From an uncultured Eudoraea sp. (GTDB taxonomy: Bacteria; Bacteroidota; Bacteroidia; Flavobacteriales; Flavobacteriaceae): DNA of 56,698 nucleotides. The position numbers and the translations under genes are program-made. The notes under the pieces were generated by a model. The model worked only from the letters and a program-made list of their open reading frames with translations, was not told the origin of the DNA and searched no databases. The first letter of the stretch is position 1, and each line of letters opens with the position of its first letter. Below, one piece after another: positions 28,349 to 37,217 of the stretch. The stretch is taken from positions 1 through 56,698 of the forward strand of contig NZ_CAMYOM010000011.1 of NCBI RefSeq assembly GCF_947260015.1. Direction: 5' to 3'.

Positions 28349-28954
28349 TTATTCTTTAGGAAAGTTATTATCTGCCTTAACTTCTTCCATTTGCTTTACA
28401 TGTCGTTCGGTATGGCCAGACATGAACATAAGTATTTGAAAGGCATCAACGGTGCCAAAAGGCAATTGCGCGTAATGATTTCTCAGATCATCTTCCGTTG
28501 TCTCCATATAGACTATATGTTCTACTCTTTTTGATTGAAAAGTTTTCAGGCTTTCTTCATAGGATCCAAACTTCCCTGATGGCTCAAAAGGTTCTGAGGT
28601 TTTTATTTTGGTATCGCGGTTTCTAATCATAGCCATAAGCTCTTTATCTGTCATTTTTACGTCGGCACGCTTAGATGGATCGGCTGGTGTTTTTAAGGAT
28701 TCCTGAAGCATTTGATCAAAAGCATTTTCGGAAATGGCCAGATGCTCAACACATTCGGCAATGGACCATGATTCAGGACTACTTTTAAAATTTAACTGTT
28801 CCTCACTTAGTCCGTTAAGAGATTCCAGCATATGTGCTTGTGTTTTAGTCAATTCTAGAGCTCCTTTTACCCTTTCTTGGTCCGTTAGTTTGGAACTTGA
28901 GAGACTAAAACTGAGCAATAAAATCGCAATAATTGGAAGAAGAATTTTTTTCAT
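28349..28954 (-). CDS. Exported DinB/YfiT-like four-helix protein
   Basis: The 201-residue product begins with a signal peptide (MKKILLPIIAILLLSFSLSSSK). It then shows the DinB_2 layout: a helix with LTKTQAHMLESLNGLSEEQLNFKSSPESWSIAECVEHLAISENAFDQML carrying one metal-type His (EHL), and a C-terminal helix MSGHTERHVKQMEEV with the two later His positions. DinB-superfamily proteins bind a metal with three His and include thiol transferases. Most are cytoplasmic, so the signal peptide is unusual. Substrate unknown. A second exported DinB-like gene follows 229 bp upstream. Confidence 0.8.
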   Translation of the reverse strand: MKKILLPIIAILLLSFSLSSSKLTDQERVKGALELTKTQAHMLESLNGLSEEQLNFKSSPESWSIAECVEHLAISENAFDQMLQESLKTPADPSKRADVKMTDKELMAMIRNRDTKIKTSEPFEPSGKFGSYEESLKTFQSKRVEHIVYMETTEDDLRNHYAQLPFGTVDAFQILMFMSGHTERHVKQMEEVKADNNFPKE

Positions 28955-29183
28955 TTGTTTGTTATTTAAAGTGTTTAATTGAGTAGATAATAATAAAAAT
29001 GTTATTGTCAGGTTATTTTACAGATTTTCGCATTTCACAAAAAGCCCAATTGGAAAATATATAGAATCATTTCGCACCAGACCATGTACTTTTCCCTTTT
29101 GAATTAATAGTCCCATTATGGTGTAAATCCTTTCGGCTGGTAAGAAAAAAAATTAAAAAATCCATTACTTTGTATTTCCTTAT

Positions 29184-29780
29184 TTAATCTGACCTTCTGC
29201 TGCCCATAAAAACATTAACTTTTGGATCTATTGGGTTACCCGATGCCCTTCGCATAGCCACTATCTGCCCGCTATGCCAAATAGCATCCTCAATAGGCCC
29301 GTTTATCAGATTCCAGAACGGGTATTCAAATGTACCTGATTTGGATTTATAGATCACCAGATGTTCATTTAGGTCTTTGACTTTAATAAAAATTTCACTG
29401 GCTTTTTTAAAATTGAACAAAGTGCGCCTTCTTTTCTCCTGGAAAGAAAGTGCATCTTCCCTGGCTTGCGTTCTATCATTTATTTCCTTTACAGCAGAGT
29501 TGTAAACAACTCGCGATAGGTTATAAAGGTGATCTAAGGTTTCATTAATAGTTCTATTGCTTGCCGAAGGCTTATAGGCTATGTCTTCGGCCCGCAGTCC
29601 TTCAGTCGCCCAATAATACCTGAATCCCAAACCATCTATCATTCGGGCAACCACAGTTCCTGCTGTATAACTATCCGGATAGTCTGGAATCTGAAAATAG
29701 GGCAGGTCCTGAGCGAACTTTTCCTGTGCATTCATAACTGTAATAAAAAATAAGGCCATAAGAGTAGTTTTAATTTTCAT
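29184..29780 (-). CDS. Second exported DinB-like protein
   Basis: A 198-residue protein with signal peptide MKIKTTLMALFFITVMNAQ. It has a DinB-type helical bundle: GLGFRYYWATEGLRAEDIAYKPSASNRTINETLDHLYNLSRVVYNSAV (His in DHL), then PIEDAIWHSGQIVAMRRASGNPI with the characteristic WHxGQIxxxRRxxG end. The metal-site His of the last helix is retained. It is a distant relative of the neighbouring exported DinB-like protein; no activity can be assigned. Single gene, no operon partner visible. Confidence 0.75.
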   Translation of the reverse strand: MKIKTTLMALFFITVMNAQEKFAQDLPYFQIPDYPDSYTAGTVVARMIDGLGFRYYWATEGLRAEDIAYKPSASNRTINETLDHLYNLSRVVYNSAVKEINDRTQAREDALSFQEKRRRTLFNFKKASEIFIKVKDLNEHLVIYKSKSGTFEYPFWNLINGPIEDAIWHSGQIVAMRRASGNPIDPKVNVFMGSRRSD

Positions 29781-30070
29781 ATTCTTTCATATCAATATTG
29801 ATGAAATGTATCCCAGACCAATTCTAATACTTCTGGCAGTACCCCACTCCAATAGGTGTCGCTATATATGAAATTAATCATTCTGTAAACATGGGGAATA
29901 TCTTTTTTCTACATTGTTATTTGAAATTGTCTTTTTCCCTCGAACAAAAATTTATCATCTCCAAAAGCGTGCTGTTTTCACTAAATGCCTATTAGCTGAT
30001 TCTGAGATAAAAAACTAAAGAATGAATAGTATTTTTCATTTTGAATGCTTATCAAGATACGAAATTCCTG

Positions 30071-31618
30071 TTAGTCGATCTTTGCCCATTCAGGGAAAAC
30101 GCCTTCCACAATATCAAAAATAAAGGTACCGAAATAGTAAGTTATCACAGATACCAGGATTATTCCTATAATATTTAAGAAAAAGCCCGTTTTAGCCATC
30201 TGAATTACAGAAATACGTTTGCTGCCAAAAACTATGGCATTGGGAGGGGTAGCTACTGGTAACATAAACGCGAGGGAACCTGCAATTGTGGCCGGAAGCA
30301 TAAAGAGAAGGGGGTTCGTTTCTATGCTAACTGCCAGGCCGGCAAGAATGGGTAATAAGGTTTCTACAGTTGCTGTATTTGAAGTAATTTCGGTCATAAA
30401 AGTTACAAGGAAACTTATGCAAAGAATTAGAATCAGAGGATGCATGCCTCCTAACCATTCTAACTGATGTCCAAACCACAAGGATAAACCAGATTCTTTA
30501 AATCCGCTAGCCAGAGCAAAGCCACCGCCAAACAGTAAAATTATTTCCCAAGGAATCTCTTCTGCGGCTTTCCAATCCATGAGGAAAGTCCCTGGTTGTG
30601 TTTTAGATGGAATCATAAATAGGATCACCGCAACAAAAATGGCCACTGTCCCGTCATTAAAAAATTGTGGATAATTGAATAAGTTTGACCATCCCGGAAT
30701 TTTAAATCCACCTACAATTATATCCGCCCTGAAAAACCAGAGGAACGCGAGGGAGGCAAAAGCAATTATCAATACTTTTTCTTCAAAGTTTTTCTTTCCC
30801 AGTTTTACATAATCACTAAGAATTTCATTCTTACTCAAACTTTTCCAATTCTTTTTTCTTTTGACAAAAATTAGGTATAAGTAGCCGAATAAAACAAAGA
30901 ACAAAACCAGGGATATTGGAAAGGCATAAAAAAACCAGGTTGCAAAGGAAATCTCAGGAGCATTTGGAAAGTAAATATAGAAGATACGAGCGAATGAAAG
31001 GTTAGGTGGTGTACCCACAAGAGTTGCAATTCCTCCTATAGAAGCGCTGTAGGCAATGCAAAGTAAAAGGCCTACAGCAAAGTGCTTTACCAATGTTTTA
31101 CCATTTATCTCCTCCAACTTAGTAATTATTGATAAAAGTATTGGGACCATTAACATTGCCGTAGCTGTATTTGATATCCACATGGAGAGGAAAGCAGTGG
31201 CAAACATAAACCCCAATAGTATTCTGCCCGGACTACTACCTATAACTCGAAGAATTTTTAATGCAATTCGCTTGTGTAGCCCCCATTTTTGGATGGCAAG
31301 GGCAACCAAAAAACCACCAATAAATAAAAATATGACGTGATTAAAATAAGTAGCTGAAACTTCCCGGCCATTCATGATTCCAAGAGCAGGAAAAAGTACA
31401 ATAGGCAGGAGGGAGGTGATTGCGAGCGGAATTAGCTCGGTTACCCACCAAAGCGCCATTAAGATTGCTACCGCCAGAGTATTAGTAATAGCCGGATTAT
31501 CAGGGTCTAATTCTACAAAGAATATCAAATAAGCTGAGATAAAAGGGGCAAGAACAGACAGGGCATATCGGGCCGATTTACCCGGATTTTCAGTAATAAA
31601 TTTTCTACCCGTTGGCAT
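30071..31618 (-). CDS. SLC13/DASS-family anion:sodium symporter
   Basis: A 515-residue integral membrane protein with about 12-13 helices. It has the SLC13 N-terminal text ALWWVTELIPLAITSLLPIVLFPALGIM, the first SNT motif SMWISNTATAMLMVPILLSI and the second STN-type motif in TEITSNTATVETLLPILAGLA, which form the sodium/carboxylate sites. MLPVATPPNAIVFGS near the end is also diagnostic. The likely substrates are dicarboxylates, citrate or sulfate; the exact one cannot be read. The 290-bp region downstream (29781-30070) shows no gene. Confidence 0.9.
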   Translation of the reverse strand: MPTGRKFITENPGKSARYALSVLAPFISAYLIFFVELDPDNPAITNTLAVAILMALWWVTELIPLAITSLLPIVLFPALGIMNGREVSATYFNHVIFLFIGGFLVALAIQKWGLHKRIALKILRVIGSSPGRILLGFMFATAFLSMWISNTATAMLMVPILLSIITKLEEINGKTLVKHFAVGLLLCIAYSASIGGIATLVGTPPNLSFARIFYIYFPNAPEISFATWFFYAFPISLVLFFVLFGYLYLIFVKRKKNWKSLSKNEILSDYVKLGKKNFEEKVLIIAFASLAFLWFFRADIIVGGFKIPGWSNLFNYPQFFNDGTVAIFVAVILFMIPSKTQPGTFLMDWKAAEEIPWEIILLFGGGFALASGFKESGLSLWFGHQLEWLGGMHPLILILCISFLVTFMTEITSNTATVETLLPILAGLAVSIETNPLLFMLPATIAGSLAFMLPVATPPNAIVFGSKRISVIQMAKTGFFLNIIGIILVSVITYYFGTFIFDIVEGVFPEWAKID

Positions 31619-31669
31619 GGGTTTACTTTTTATACTAATTTACGATATTGATAAGCCAATTATTAATTC

Positions 31670-33205
31670 TTAGCTTGTTTTTAAATAATCTGACAATCTT
31701 AAAGACAATGCAACCAGTGTTAAAGTTGGATTTGGTGCACCGGCCGTACTAAAGCAACCAGAACCAGCAATAAAGAGGTTAGAAATACCATGAACTTTAC
31801 AATTTACATCTACCACTCCTTTATTGCGATCTCTGCTCATTCGTGTAGTACCCATATGATGCCAACCTCCACCTAACTTTTCTGGCATTGAGTTGTCGTA
31901 TTCATCCCATAGGAATTTTTCTAATTTTATTCTTCCAAAGCCAGCCTTTCCAATTTGTTCACCAAGAATGTGGTACATATTTCTGATACTGTATTTATCC
32001 AAATCGGTTAATTCCCAATGTAATTGAGGAAGTGGTACGCCCAAGGCATCAAGTTCATCTGAAAGCATTACTCTAGAATTAGGGTTAGGTGCTTGTTCCA
32101 TTCGCGTATATAATTCAAAAGCCCTATTATTGTTCTCATCCTTCCCAGTATAGTTTTTCTCTCTGGATTTTCTGAAATTTGCTACTAATTTATCGAAGGA
32201 TATCCTTGGATCTTCATTACTCCAGACATCTATGAGAGGCGTTTGCTGTTTTGCTATTGCTAGTGGTGTTAGAGAGGCAGAACCGTTTAGAATTCTAGTT
32301 TTCTCTTGAATACCTTCGGTCAGTGCTAATTCTGCCCTTGGCTTACGTGTGCTGTAATCAAAAGTGTATAACTCGGTTGAAAATTGTTTTTTGAGCCATA
32401 ATTCGGCGGACTTAACTTCCAGATGTTCCATAAAATAACGCCCAACAACATCCTTGTCATTGCCTATCCCATTTTTGGCCTGGCCTCTTGATGCCAGTAG
32501 CATCCTTGCATTTTGTATAGCACCACATGCTAAGACAAAATTTTTAGCTCTTACGTTGTGGGTTTTTCCTCCATGATTTTTAACTATGAGCTGCTTTATG
32601 CCGTTAACTTCATCATTTGCGATAATATTTGTGAGATTGGCATATGTGTACAGATGTATATTCGGTGATTTAACAATGGTTTCTTTATAGGTCTTACCAA
32701 ATCGGGTAGGCGGGCTAAATTGCCACATCTTTGACCAGATAACATCTTTGTCCAGTGGAAAAGGAGCGAGGCCCGGGTACTTTTCCTGCCAATATTGCAA
32801 GCTGTAATTATAAGAATCTAATTCAAATAACTTTTGGGCTTTAGTGTAAAAGGGCACAAGATCGGCCGGTGTAATTGGCCAACCACTATCTGGCACCCAA
32901 CTTCTTATTTTATAATCTATGGGATCCAAAGGGGCGCACATACCCCCCCAATGACCTGTTGTTCCTCCAAATAAGTGCAGCCTGCATGAGCGCAAAGGAT
33001 AATACCTTTGTCCTGTTGAGTTACCGGAATACAGGTCCTGAATTTCACTGTCGTATTCAAATCCTCCACCTTCCAGAAGGATTACTTTTTTACCACTTTT
33101 ATTCCAGTCCAATGCCATACTTATACCTGCCGCACCGGCACCAACAATACAAAGATCTCCTTCAATTACGGTGTTGTTATCAAGTTCTCTGGCGTCTACA
33201 TGCAT
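31670..33205 (-). CDS. GMC-family oxidoreductase (periplasmic sugar dehydrogenase catalytic subunit)
   Basis: An FAD-dependent glucose-methanol-choline oxidoreductase of 511 residues. The dinucleotide-binding motif is DLCIVGAGAAGISMALDW (about residues 15-35), followed by LLEGGGFEYD. The region LFGGTTGHWGG matches the FAD-contact loop of sugar dehydrogenases, and the C-terminal domain has GGWHHMGTTRMS (catalytic His) and GAPNPTLTLVALSLRL (second catalytic Asn/His position). I chose the ATG at 33205, 5 bp after the stop of the Tat-bearing small protein, rather than an upstream start overlapping it. It has no signal of its own, so export with the small subunit is inferred. Confidence 0.88.
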   Translation of the reverse strand: MHVDARELDNNTVIEGDLCIVGAGAAGISMALDWNKSGKKVILLEGGGFEYDSEIQDLYSGNSTGQRYYPLRSCRLHLFGGTTGHWGGMCAPLDPIDYKIRSWVPDSGWPITPADLVPFYTKAQKLFELDSYNYSLQYWQEKYPGLAPFPLDKDVIWSKMWQFSPPTRFGKTYKETIVKSPNIHLYTYANLTNIIANDEVNGIKQLIVKNHGGKTHNVRAKNFVLACGAIQNARMLLASRGQAKNGIGNDKDVVGRYFMEHLEVKSAELWLKKQFSTELYTFDYSTRKPRAELALTEGIQEKTRILNGSASLTPLAIAKQQTPLIDVWSNEDPRISFDKLVANFRKSREKNYTGKDENNNRAFELYTRMEQAPNPNSRVMLSDELDALGVPLPQLHWELTDLDKYSIRNMYHILGEQIGKAGFGRIKLEKFLWDEYDNSMPEKLGGGWHHMGTTRMSRDRNKGVVDVNCKVHGISNLFIAGSGCFSTAGAPNPTLTLVALSLRLSDYLKTS

Positions 33206-33210
33206 AAATC

Positions 33211-33588
33211 CTATTTTTCTTCGGCGATTGATAATAGGGCGCATTGCCTCGCTTCTGTGATTGAAAGCAACCAGCCATCAATAAGAATTGTATTACCATT
33301 GTCAAAGTCTTCTGCCACTTTCGTTTTCAAAAGATCTTTTATTACGTTGTCGCGCATTACTGCATTTTCATATAACAGTTCTTCCAAATATTTTTTATTA
33401 TTCTCATCGGTTAACTTCCGATATGTATTTCCAATATTAATTAAAGTTTTTCGATTGCAGATTTCTGTAAGATCTAAAGGGTGTCTCAGATCTCTGTCTG
33501 TTGCAGATTTATATTTATAATACCAAATGGCAACTAAACTTATAAATAAACCAAAAAGCGATAATAACAGGAACTTTCTTCTTTTCAT
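33211..33588 (-). CDS. Small Tat-type subunit of the GMC dehydrogenase (gluconate 2-dehydrogenase subunit 3-like)
   Basis: A 125-residue protein with an N-terminal twin-arginine-like signal (MKRRKFLLLSLFGLFISLVAIWYY). A soluble helical part follows (LDLTEICNRKTLINIGNTYRK), ending DGWLLSITEARQCALLSI. It lies 5 bp upstream of the GMC gene. In glucoside 3-dehydrogenases and gluconate/sorbitol dehydrogenases a small subunit supplies the Tat signal that carries the folded flavin subunit out. The layout here is the same, but sequence similarity to the Pfam family is short and not certain. Cytochrome subunit genes are not adjacent. Confidence 0.6.
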   Translation of the reverse strand: MKRRKFLLLSLFGLFISLVAIWYYKYKSATDRDLRHPLDLTEICNRKTLINIGNTYRKLTDENNKKYLEELLYENAVMRDNVIKDLLKTKVAEDFDNGNTILIDGWLLSITEARQCALLSIAEEK

Positions 33589-33684
33589 TATGGCTGCCTT
33601 AGTAGGAATTATTTTTAATTACGGATTTGAAAGACTATCATTTATTGTATTTAAAAATCTTTTGAAACCTAATATTAAAGGTAA

Positions 33685-33713
33685 TAAAAATGGTGGGTTA
33701 ACCGCCATTTTAA
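33685..33713 (-). terminator. Terminator after the molybdenum hydroxylase genes
   Basis: A 10-bp stem with one C-A mismatch (AAAATGGCGG/CCACCATTTT on the minus strand, 33711-33702 / 33696-33687), a 5-nt loop and a following U-rich stretch. It sits 25 bp after the stop of the large subunit gene. Confidence 0.6.
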
Positions 33714-33736
33714 ATAGACTTACGGCCTAATAAAAA

Positions 33737-35905
33737 TCATGAATTTAAGGCGTTCAACACCCTTTCCGGAGTAAAAGGTAAGTGTCTGAGGTGTTTACCG
33801 GTTAATTTGAGGAAGGCGTTGGCAATAGCACAGGCAACTAAAGGTGTGCCAGATTCACCTACTCCCCGGGGTGGCTCACGCGATTCAATTATAGCAGTTT
33901 CTACACTATCAGGAATATCTGACATTTGCAATATTTCATAATTATTAAAGTTGGACTGTTGTACACGTCCGTTAACTATGGTCAGCTGTTCTTTAAGTAC
34001 ACTACTAATACCCATTAATATACCACCTTCCATTTGTGCTTTAACATTATCTGGTTGTATTACAATTCCTGCATCACTAGCACTCCAAAAACGATGTACG
34101 CTTATTATGCCTGTTTTTCTATCCACAGAAATTTCACAAATTCCTGTACTTAATGTACCGCTTCGTTCTAAAAAAGCAATCCCTTTGGCATGGTTATCGG
34201 CAATGGTTGAATACCAATCACACATTGATATAGCTTTGTCTAAAGTAGCCAGTGCTCTTGGTGATTTGGCCAATAAAATCCTTCTAAAATCCGCTGGATC
34301 TTTCTTGAAATAAGTAGCTATTTCATCGATCATGCACTCTATCGCAAATTTGTTGGGGGCATGGCCGACTGAACGCCAGTGTTTTAGCCTTATACCTTCA
34401 GAAACTTCCCGCCATTCAGCATATTTATTCGGAATATCATAATAATCTATTTGGATACCACTGGCAACCAAATTACCACCATCTCCAACCACACAATGTG
34501 AAAAACCTGTTATTTTCCCTTGAGCATCTGTAGAGGCTTTTAATCGTTGTAAAGTTAAAGGCCTATAGGCACCATAACTAACGTCATCCTCACGTGTCCA
34601 AATTAATTTTACTGGTCTGGGAGCAACCTCCCTGGCTAAACCGGTTCCTTCCAATACAAAATCTGTCATACTCCTTCTGCCGAAACCACCCCCCAAATAC
34701 TGCAGATTAATTTTTACATTTTCAGCCGGAATCCCGAGGTAGCTGGGAACTCCAAGTTTAGAATCGAATCCTTGCTGACTTCCAACCCAAACCTCAGCTG
34801 AGTTTCCATCTGTCCCAACCTGCACAACAGCATTAAGAGGTTCCATTTGAGCGTGATATACATAATCATTTTTAAAATCAACGCTAAAGGTTTTTCCTGC
34901 TGATTTAATAGCACTATTAATATTCCCTTCATTTGTAATCACTTTACCTGCTGATTTCTCTGAGGCTATTTTTTCATATTTTTTATAACAATCCTGAGAA
35001 TTGAAACCGCTTGCAGGAGCCTCACTCCACGAAATATTTAGCAATTTTTTGGCAGCTAGAGCCTGGTCTAAAGATTCTGCAATTATGCCAATGGCATAAT
35101 CAAAAGGGACTAGTTTTAACACTCCGCTTAAGGCCAGGATTTCAGATTCATTATTTAGGTTTGGCCTTGCTCCATGTAGACTACCGCGCTCCAACACCCC
35201 ATAGAGCATTTCAGGTAATTGAATATCAATGGCAAACTGGGCGGTTCCCTTTACTTTTGCGGGAATATCTACTCGTGGGAGGTCTAGCCCTATGAACCGA
35301 TAGTTTTTAGGATCTTTGAACTCTGATTCCGAGAATTCGGGCAGCTTGTCAGGCATATACAAATAGGGAATAATCTCGCCATACCCAATTCTTTTGTTAT
35401 CCCGCCTGTTAATTACTTCACCATTTGCCGTACTAAGCTCCTTTATAGGTACTTGCCAGTGCTCGGCAATGCTATTCATCAAAATATAACGAGCCTGAGC
35501 TCCAGCCTGTCTCATTATGGAATAGTAACCATAGGTTACCCTACTGCCAGCGCTTAACATTACTTTATTATTTGGGCTCCATTTATCCGAGCCATAAATT
35601 TCAGATTCCTGAGGAGAAAACTCAACAGAGACCTTAGACCAATCTGCATCCATTTCTTCAGCAAAGATTGCAGATAATGAGGTCATGGATCCCTGGCCCA
35701 TTTCTGCTGCCGGGTTATAAATAGTAATCTGACCGTCTTCGGCTAATTTCACCCAAGCTGTTAGCTGATGTTTTTTTAAAAGTTTTTGTACCTCCTTGTT
35801 GTTTTTGCAAGCGATCATTTGAGGCAGAAGACCGGAAATGCCAATAAATAAAGCAACCCCTCCTGAGGTTTTTAGAAACTCTCTTCTACTAACTACCTTA
35901 TTCAT
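33737..35905 (-). CDS. Molybdopterin-binding aldehyde/isoquinoline oxidoreductase large subunit (IorB-like)
   Basis: Catalytic subunit (722 aa) of a two-subunit xanthine-oxidase-family enzyme. A Tat signal (VSRREFLKTSGGVALFIGISG) opens the chain. Diagnostic motifs are EMGQGSMTSL, the duplicated cofactor-binding region with LQYLGGGFGRRSMTDFVLEG (molybdopterin cytosine dinucleotide contacts) and the C-terminal active-site Glu in RGVGESGTPLVACAIANAF. It hydroxylates aldehydes or N-heterocycles with water; the substrate is unknown. The 2Fe-2S subunit gene lies 34 bp upstream. As in IorAB, no FAD subunit is present, so electrons probably go to a periplasmic carrier. Confidence 0.9.
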   Translation of the reverse strand: MNKVVSRREFLKTSGGVALFIGISGLLPQMIACKNNKEVQKLLKKHQLTAWVKLAEDGQITIYNPAAEMGQGSMTSLSAIFAEEMDADWSKVSVEFSPQESEIYGSDKWSPNNKVMLSAGSRVTYGYYSIMRQAGAQARYILMNSIAEHWQVPIKELSTANGEVINRRDNKRIGYGEIIPYLYMPDKLPEFSESEFKDPKNYRFIGLDLPRVDIPAKVKGTAQFAIDIQLPEMLYGVLERGSLHGARPNLNNESEILALSGVLKLVPFDYAIGIIAESLDQALAAKKLLNISWSEAPASGFNSQDCYKKYEKIASEKSAGKVITNEGNINSAIKSAGKTFSVDFKNDYVYHAQMEPLNAVVQVGTDGNSAEVWVGSQQGFDSKLGVPSYLGIPAENVKINLQYLGGGFGRRSMTDFVLEGTGLAREVAPRPVKLIWTREDDVSYGAYRPLTLQRLKASTDAQGKITGFSHCVVGDGGNLVASGIQIDYYDIPNKYAEWREVSEGIRLKHWRSVGHAPNKFAIECMIDEIATYFKKDPADFRRILLAKSPRALATLDKAISMCDWYSTIADNHAKGIAFLERSGTLSTGICEISVDRKTGIISVHRFWSASDAGIVIQPDNVKAQMEGGILMGISSVLKEQLTIVNGRVQQSNFNNYEILQMSDIPDSVETAIIESREPPRGVGESGTPLVACAIANAFLKLTGKHLRHLPFTPERVLNALNS

Positions 35906-35939
35906 TAGTTACACAATAGATTTATACCTTGAAAACGAT

Positions 35940-36413
35940 TTAAGTTTTTACTGATGTTTTTTTTGCCGCTATTTCAATAGCTTTTACAATACGCAAATAT
36001 GTGCCACAACGACATAAATTTCCATTCATATATGCTTTTATCTCTTCCCTTGTTGGATTCGGGTTTTCGGCTAGCAATGTCACTGCCTGCATTATCTGGC
36101 CTGATTGGCAATAGCCGCATTGTGGAGCTTGTGCCTCTACCCAGGCTTGTTGAATCGGGTGATCACCATTCTTGGACAAGCCTTCTATTGTCGTAATTTT
36201 TTGCCCTTTGTTTAAGGCACTAAGGGTTAGTGAACATGCCCTCATTGGTTTGTCATCCACATGAATTGTACAAGAACCACACAATGCAATTCCGCAACCG
36301 TATTTTGTACCTGTCAGTCCAAGATGTTCCCTTAGTACCCACAGCAATGAAGTATCTTCATTAAGATCTACAGCATACTTTTTGTTGTTAATATTTAATG
36401 ATTGAGAAGCCAT
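35940..36413 (-). CDS. 2Fe-2S subunit of the molybdenum hydroxylase (IorA-like)
   Basis: A 157-residue electron-transfer subunit. The N-terminal ferredoxin-type cluster site has Cys in KYGCGIALCGSCTIHVD and the later MRAC. The C-terminal helical domain binds a second cluster through QCGYCQSGQ and LCRCGTYLRIV. It lacks a signal peptide and would be exported with the Tat-bearing large subunit. It starts 34 bp before the large-subunit gene, transcribed together. Confidence 0.93.
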   Translation of the reverse strand: MASQSLNINNKKYAVDLNEDTSLLWVLREHLGLTGTKYGCGIALCGSCTIHVDDKPMRACSLTLSALNKGQKITTIEGLSKNGDHPIQQAWVEAQAPQCGYCQSGQIMQAVTLLAENPNPTREEIKAYMNGNLCRCGTYLRIVKAIEIAAKKTSVKT

Positions 36414-36485
36414 GCCAACTAGAAATAGTGTAGGCTTAATTTACTTAAAAAAAGTAAGGAAATAGGTACTGAACTAATTTTATTT

Positions 36486-37217
36486 TTAGGATCTGTATAT
36501 GCCAACAAAGCGACTTAGTATTATTTTGGGAATCGGAGTATTCGATTTCCGTATAGCCTTGATTAGATTTTCTGCTTCTTCGGGCCGAAAGTAACCTGCA
36601 TATTTATAAACTCTGACCCGCAATATAAATTCATCTGCATCCGCTTCCGGATGAAACTGTGTGGCATATAAGTTCTTTTTAACCCGAAACATCTGCACCG
36701 GACAAGGATCTGAAGTAACCAGGAGTACGGCCCCGGGCGGAACATCGTCGCAGGCTTCTTTATGGCCAACTAATGCAGAGAATTTCTTTGGTAGTCCTTT
36801 TAAAAGGGGATCATTAATACCTTTGTCTGTTACCTTAACTTCAACACTTTGTAAAGGTTCAGCATATTTATTTGTTATAGCTGCTCCGCAGTACCTGCCC
36901 AAAAGTCCATTTCCCGAACAGGCGCCAAGAAATGGAAAATCCTGCGGGATCAGTTTATCAAAAAGTGTATCAAAAAATTGTTCAACATTCTTTTGAACCA
37001 TACTTTTTTTTTCTTCCGGGATACTCACATCAAATGGACTGCCCCCGGCAATTATTGCGGAGTAGTTATCTATATTAATATTTTGTATGTTACCTTGTTC
37101 AACCCTAATACGATCGACTTCATCATATGACAATCCCCCAACCCGCAAAATAGCCTCAAACTCACTATCGGAGGCTTCGGTTTCAGGCCGTAATTGCAGA
37201 ATTAGAAATTTTTTCAC
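36486..37217 (-). CDS. Class I glutamine amidotransferase-like protein
   Basis: A 243-residue protein beginning VKKFLILQLRPETEASDSEFEAIL with a GTG start, which is how homologues begin (MKK...). A longer reading would run back into the Nramp gene. The triad is present: Cys in FLGACSGNGLLGRY and His-Glu in ATQFHPEAD. GMP-synthase/carbamoyl-phosphate GATase folds share this, but no synthetase domain is attached. An uncharacterised amidotransferase or hydrolase of the GuaA-like class is therefore likely. The GTG overlaps the upstream TGA by the sequence GTGA, implying coupled translation. Confidence 0.8.
   Translation of the reverse strand: MKKFLILQLRPETEASDSEFEAILRVGGLSYDEVDRIRVEQGNIQNINIDNYSAIIAGGSPFDVSIPEEKKSMVQKNVEQFFDTLFDKLIPQDFPFLGACSGNGLLGRYCGAAITNKYAEPLQSVEVKVTDKGINDPLLKGLPKKFSALVGHKEACDDVPPGAVLLVTSDPCPVQMFRVKKNLYATQFHPEADADEFILRVRVYKYAGYFRPEEAENLIKAIRKSNTPIPKIILSRFVGIYRS

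Noticed and set aside
33527-33730. A 67-codon plus-strand ORF (MATKLINKPKSD...)
   Set aside because: It overlaps the N-terminus of the GMC small subunit and a terminator hairpin on the minus strand, and has no family signature.
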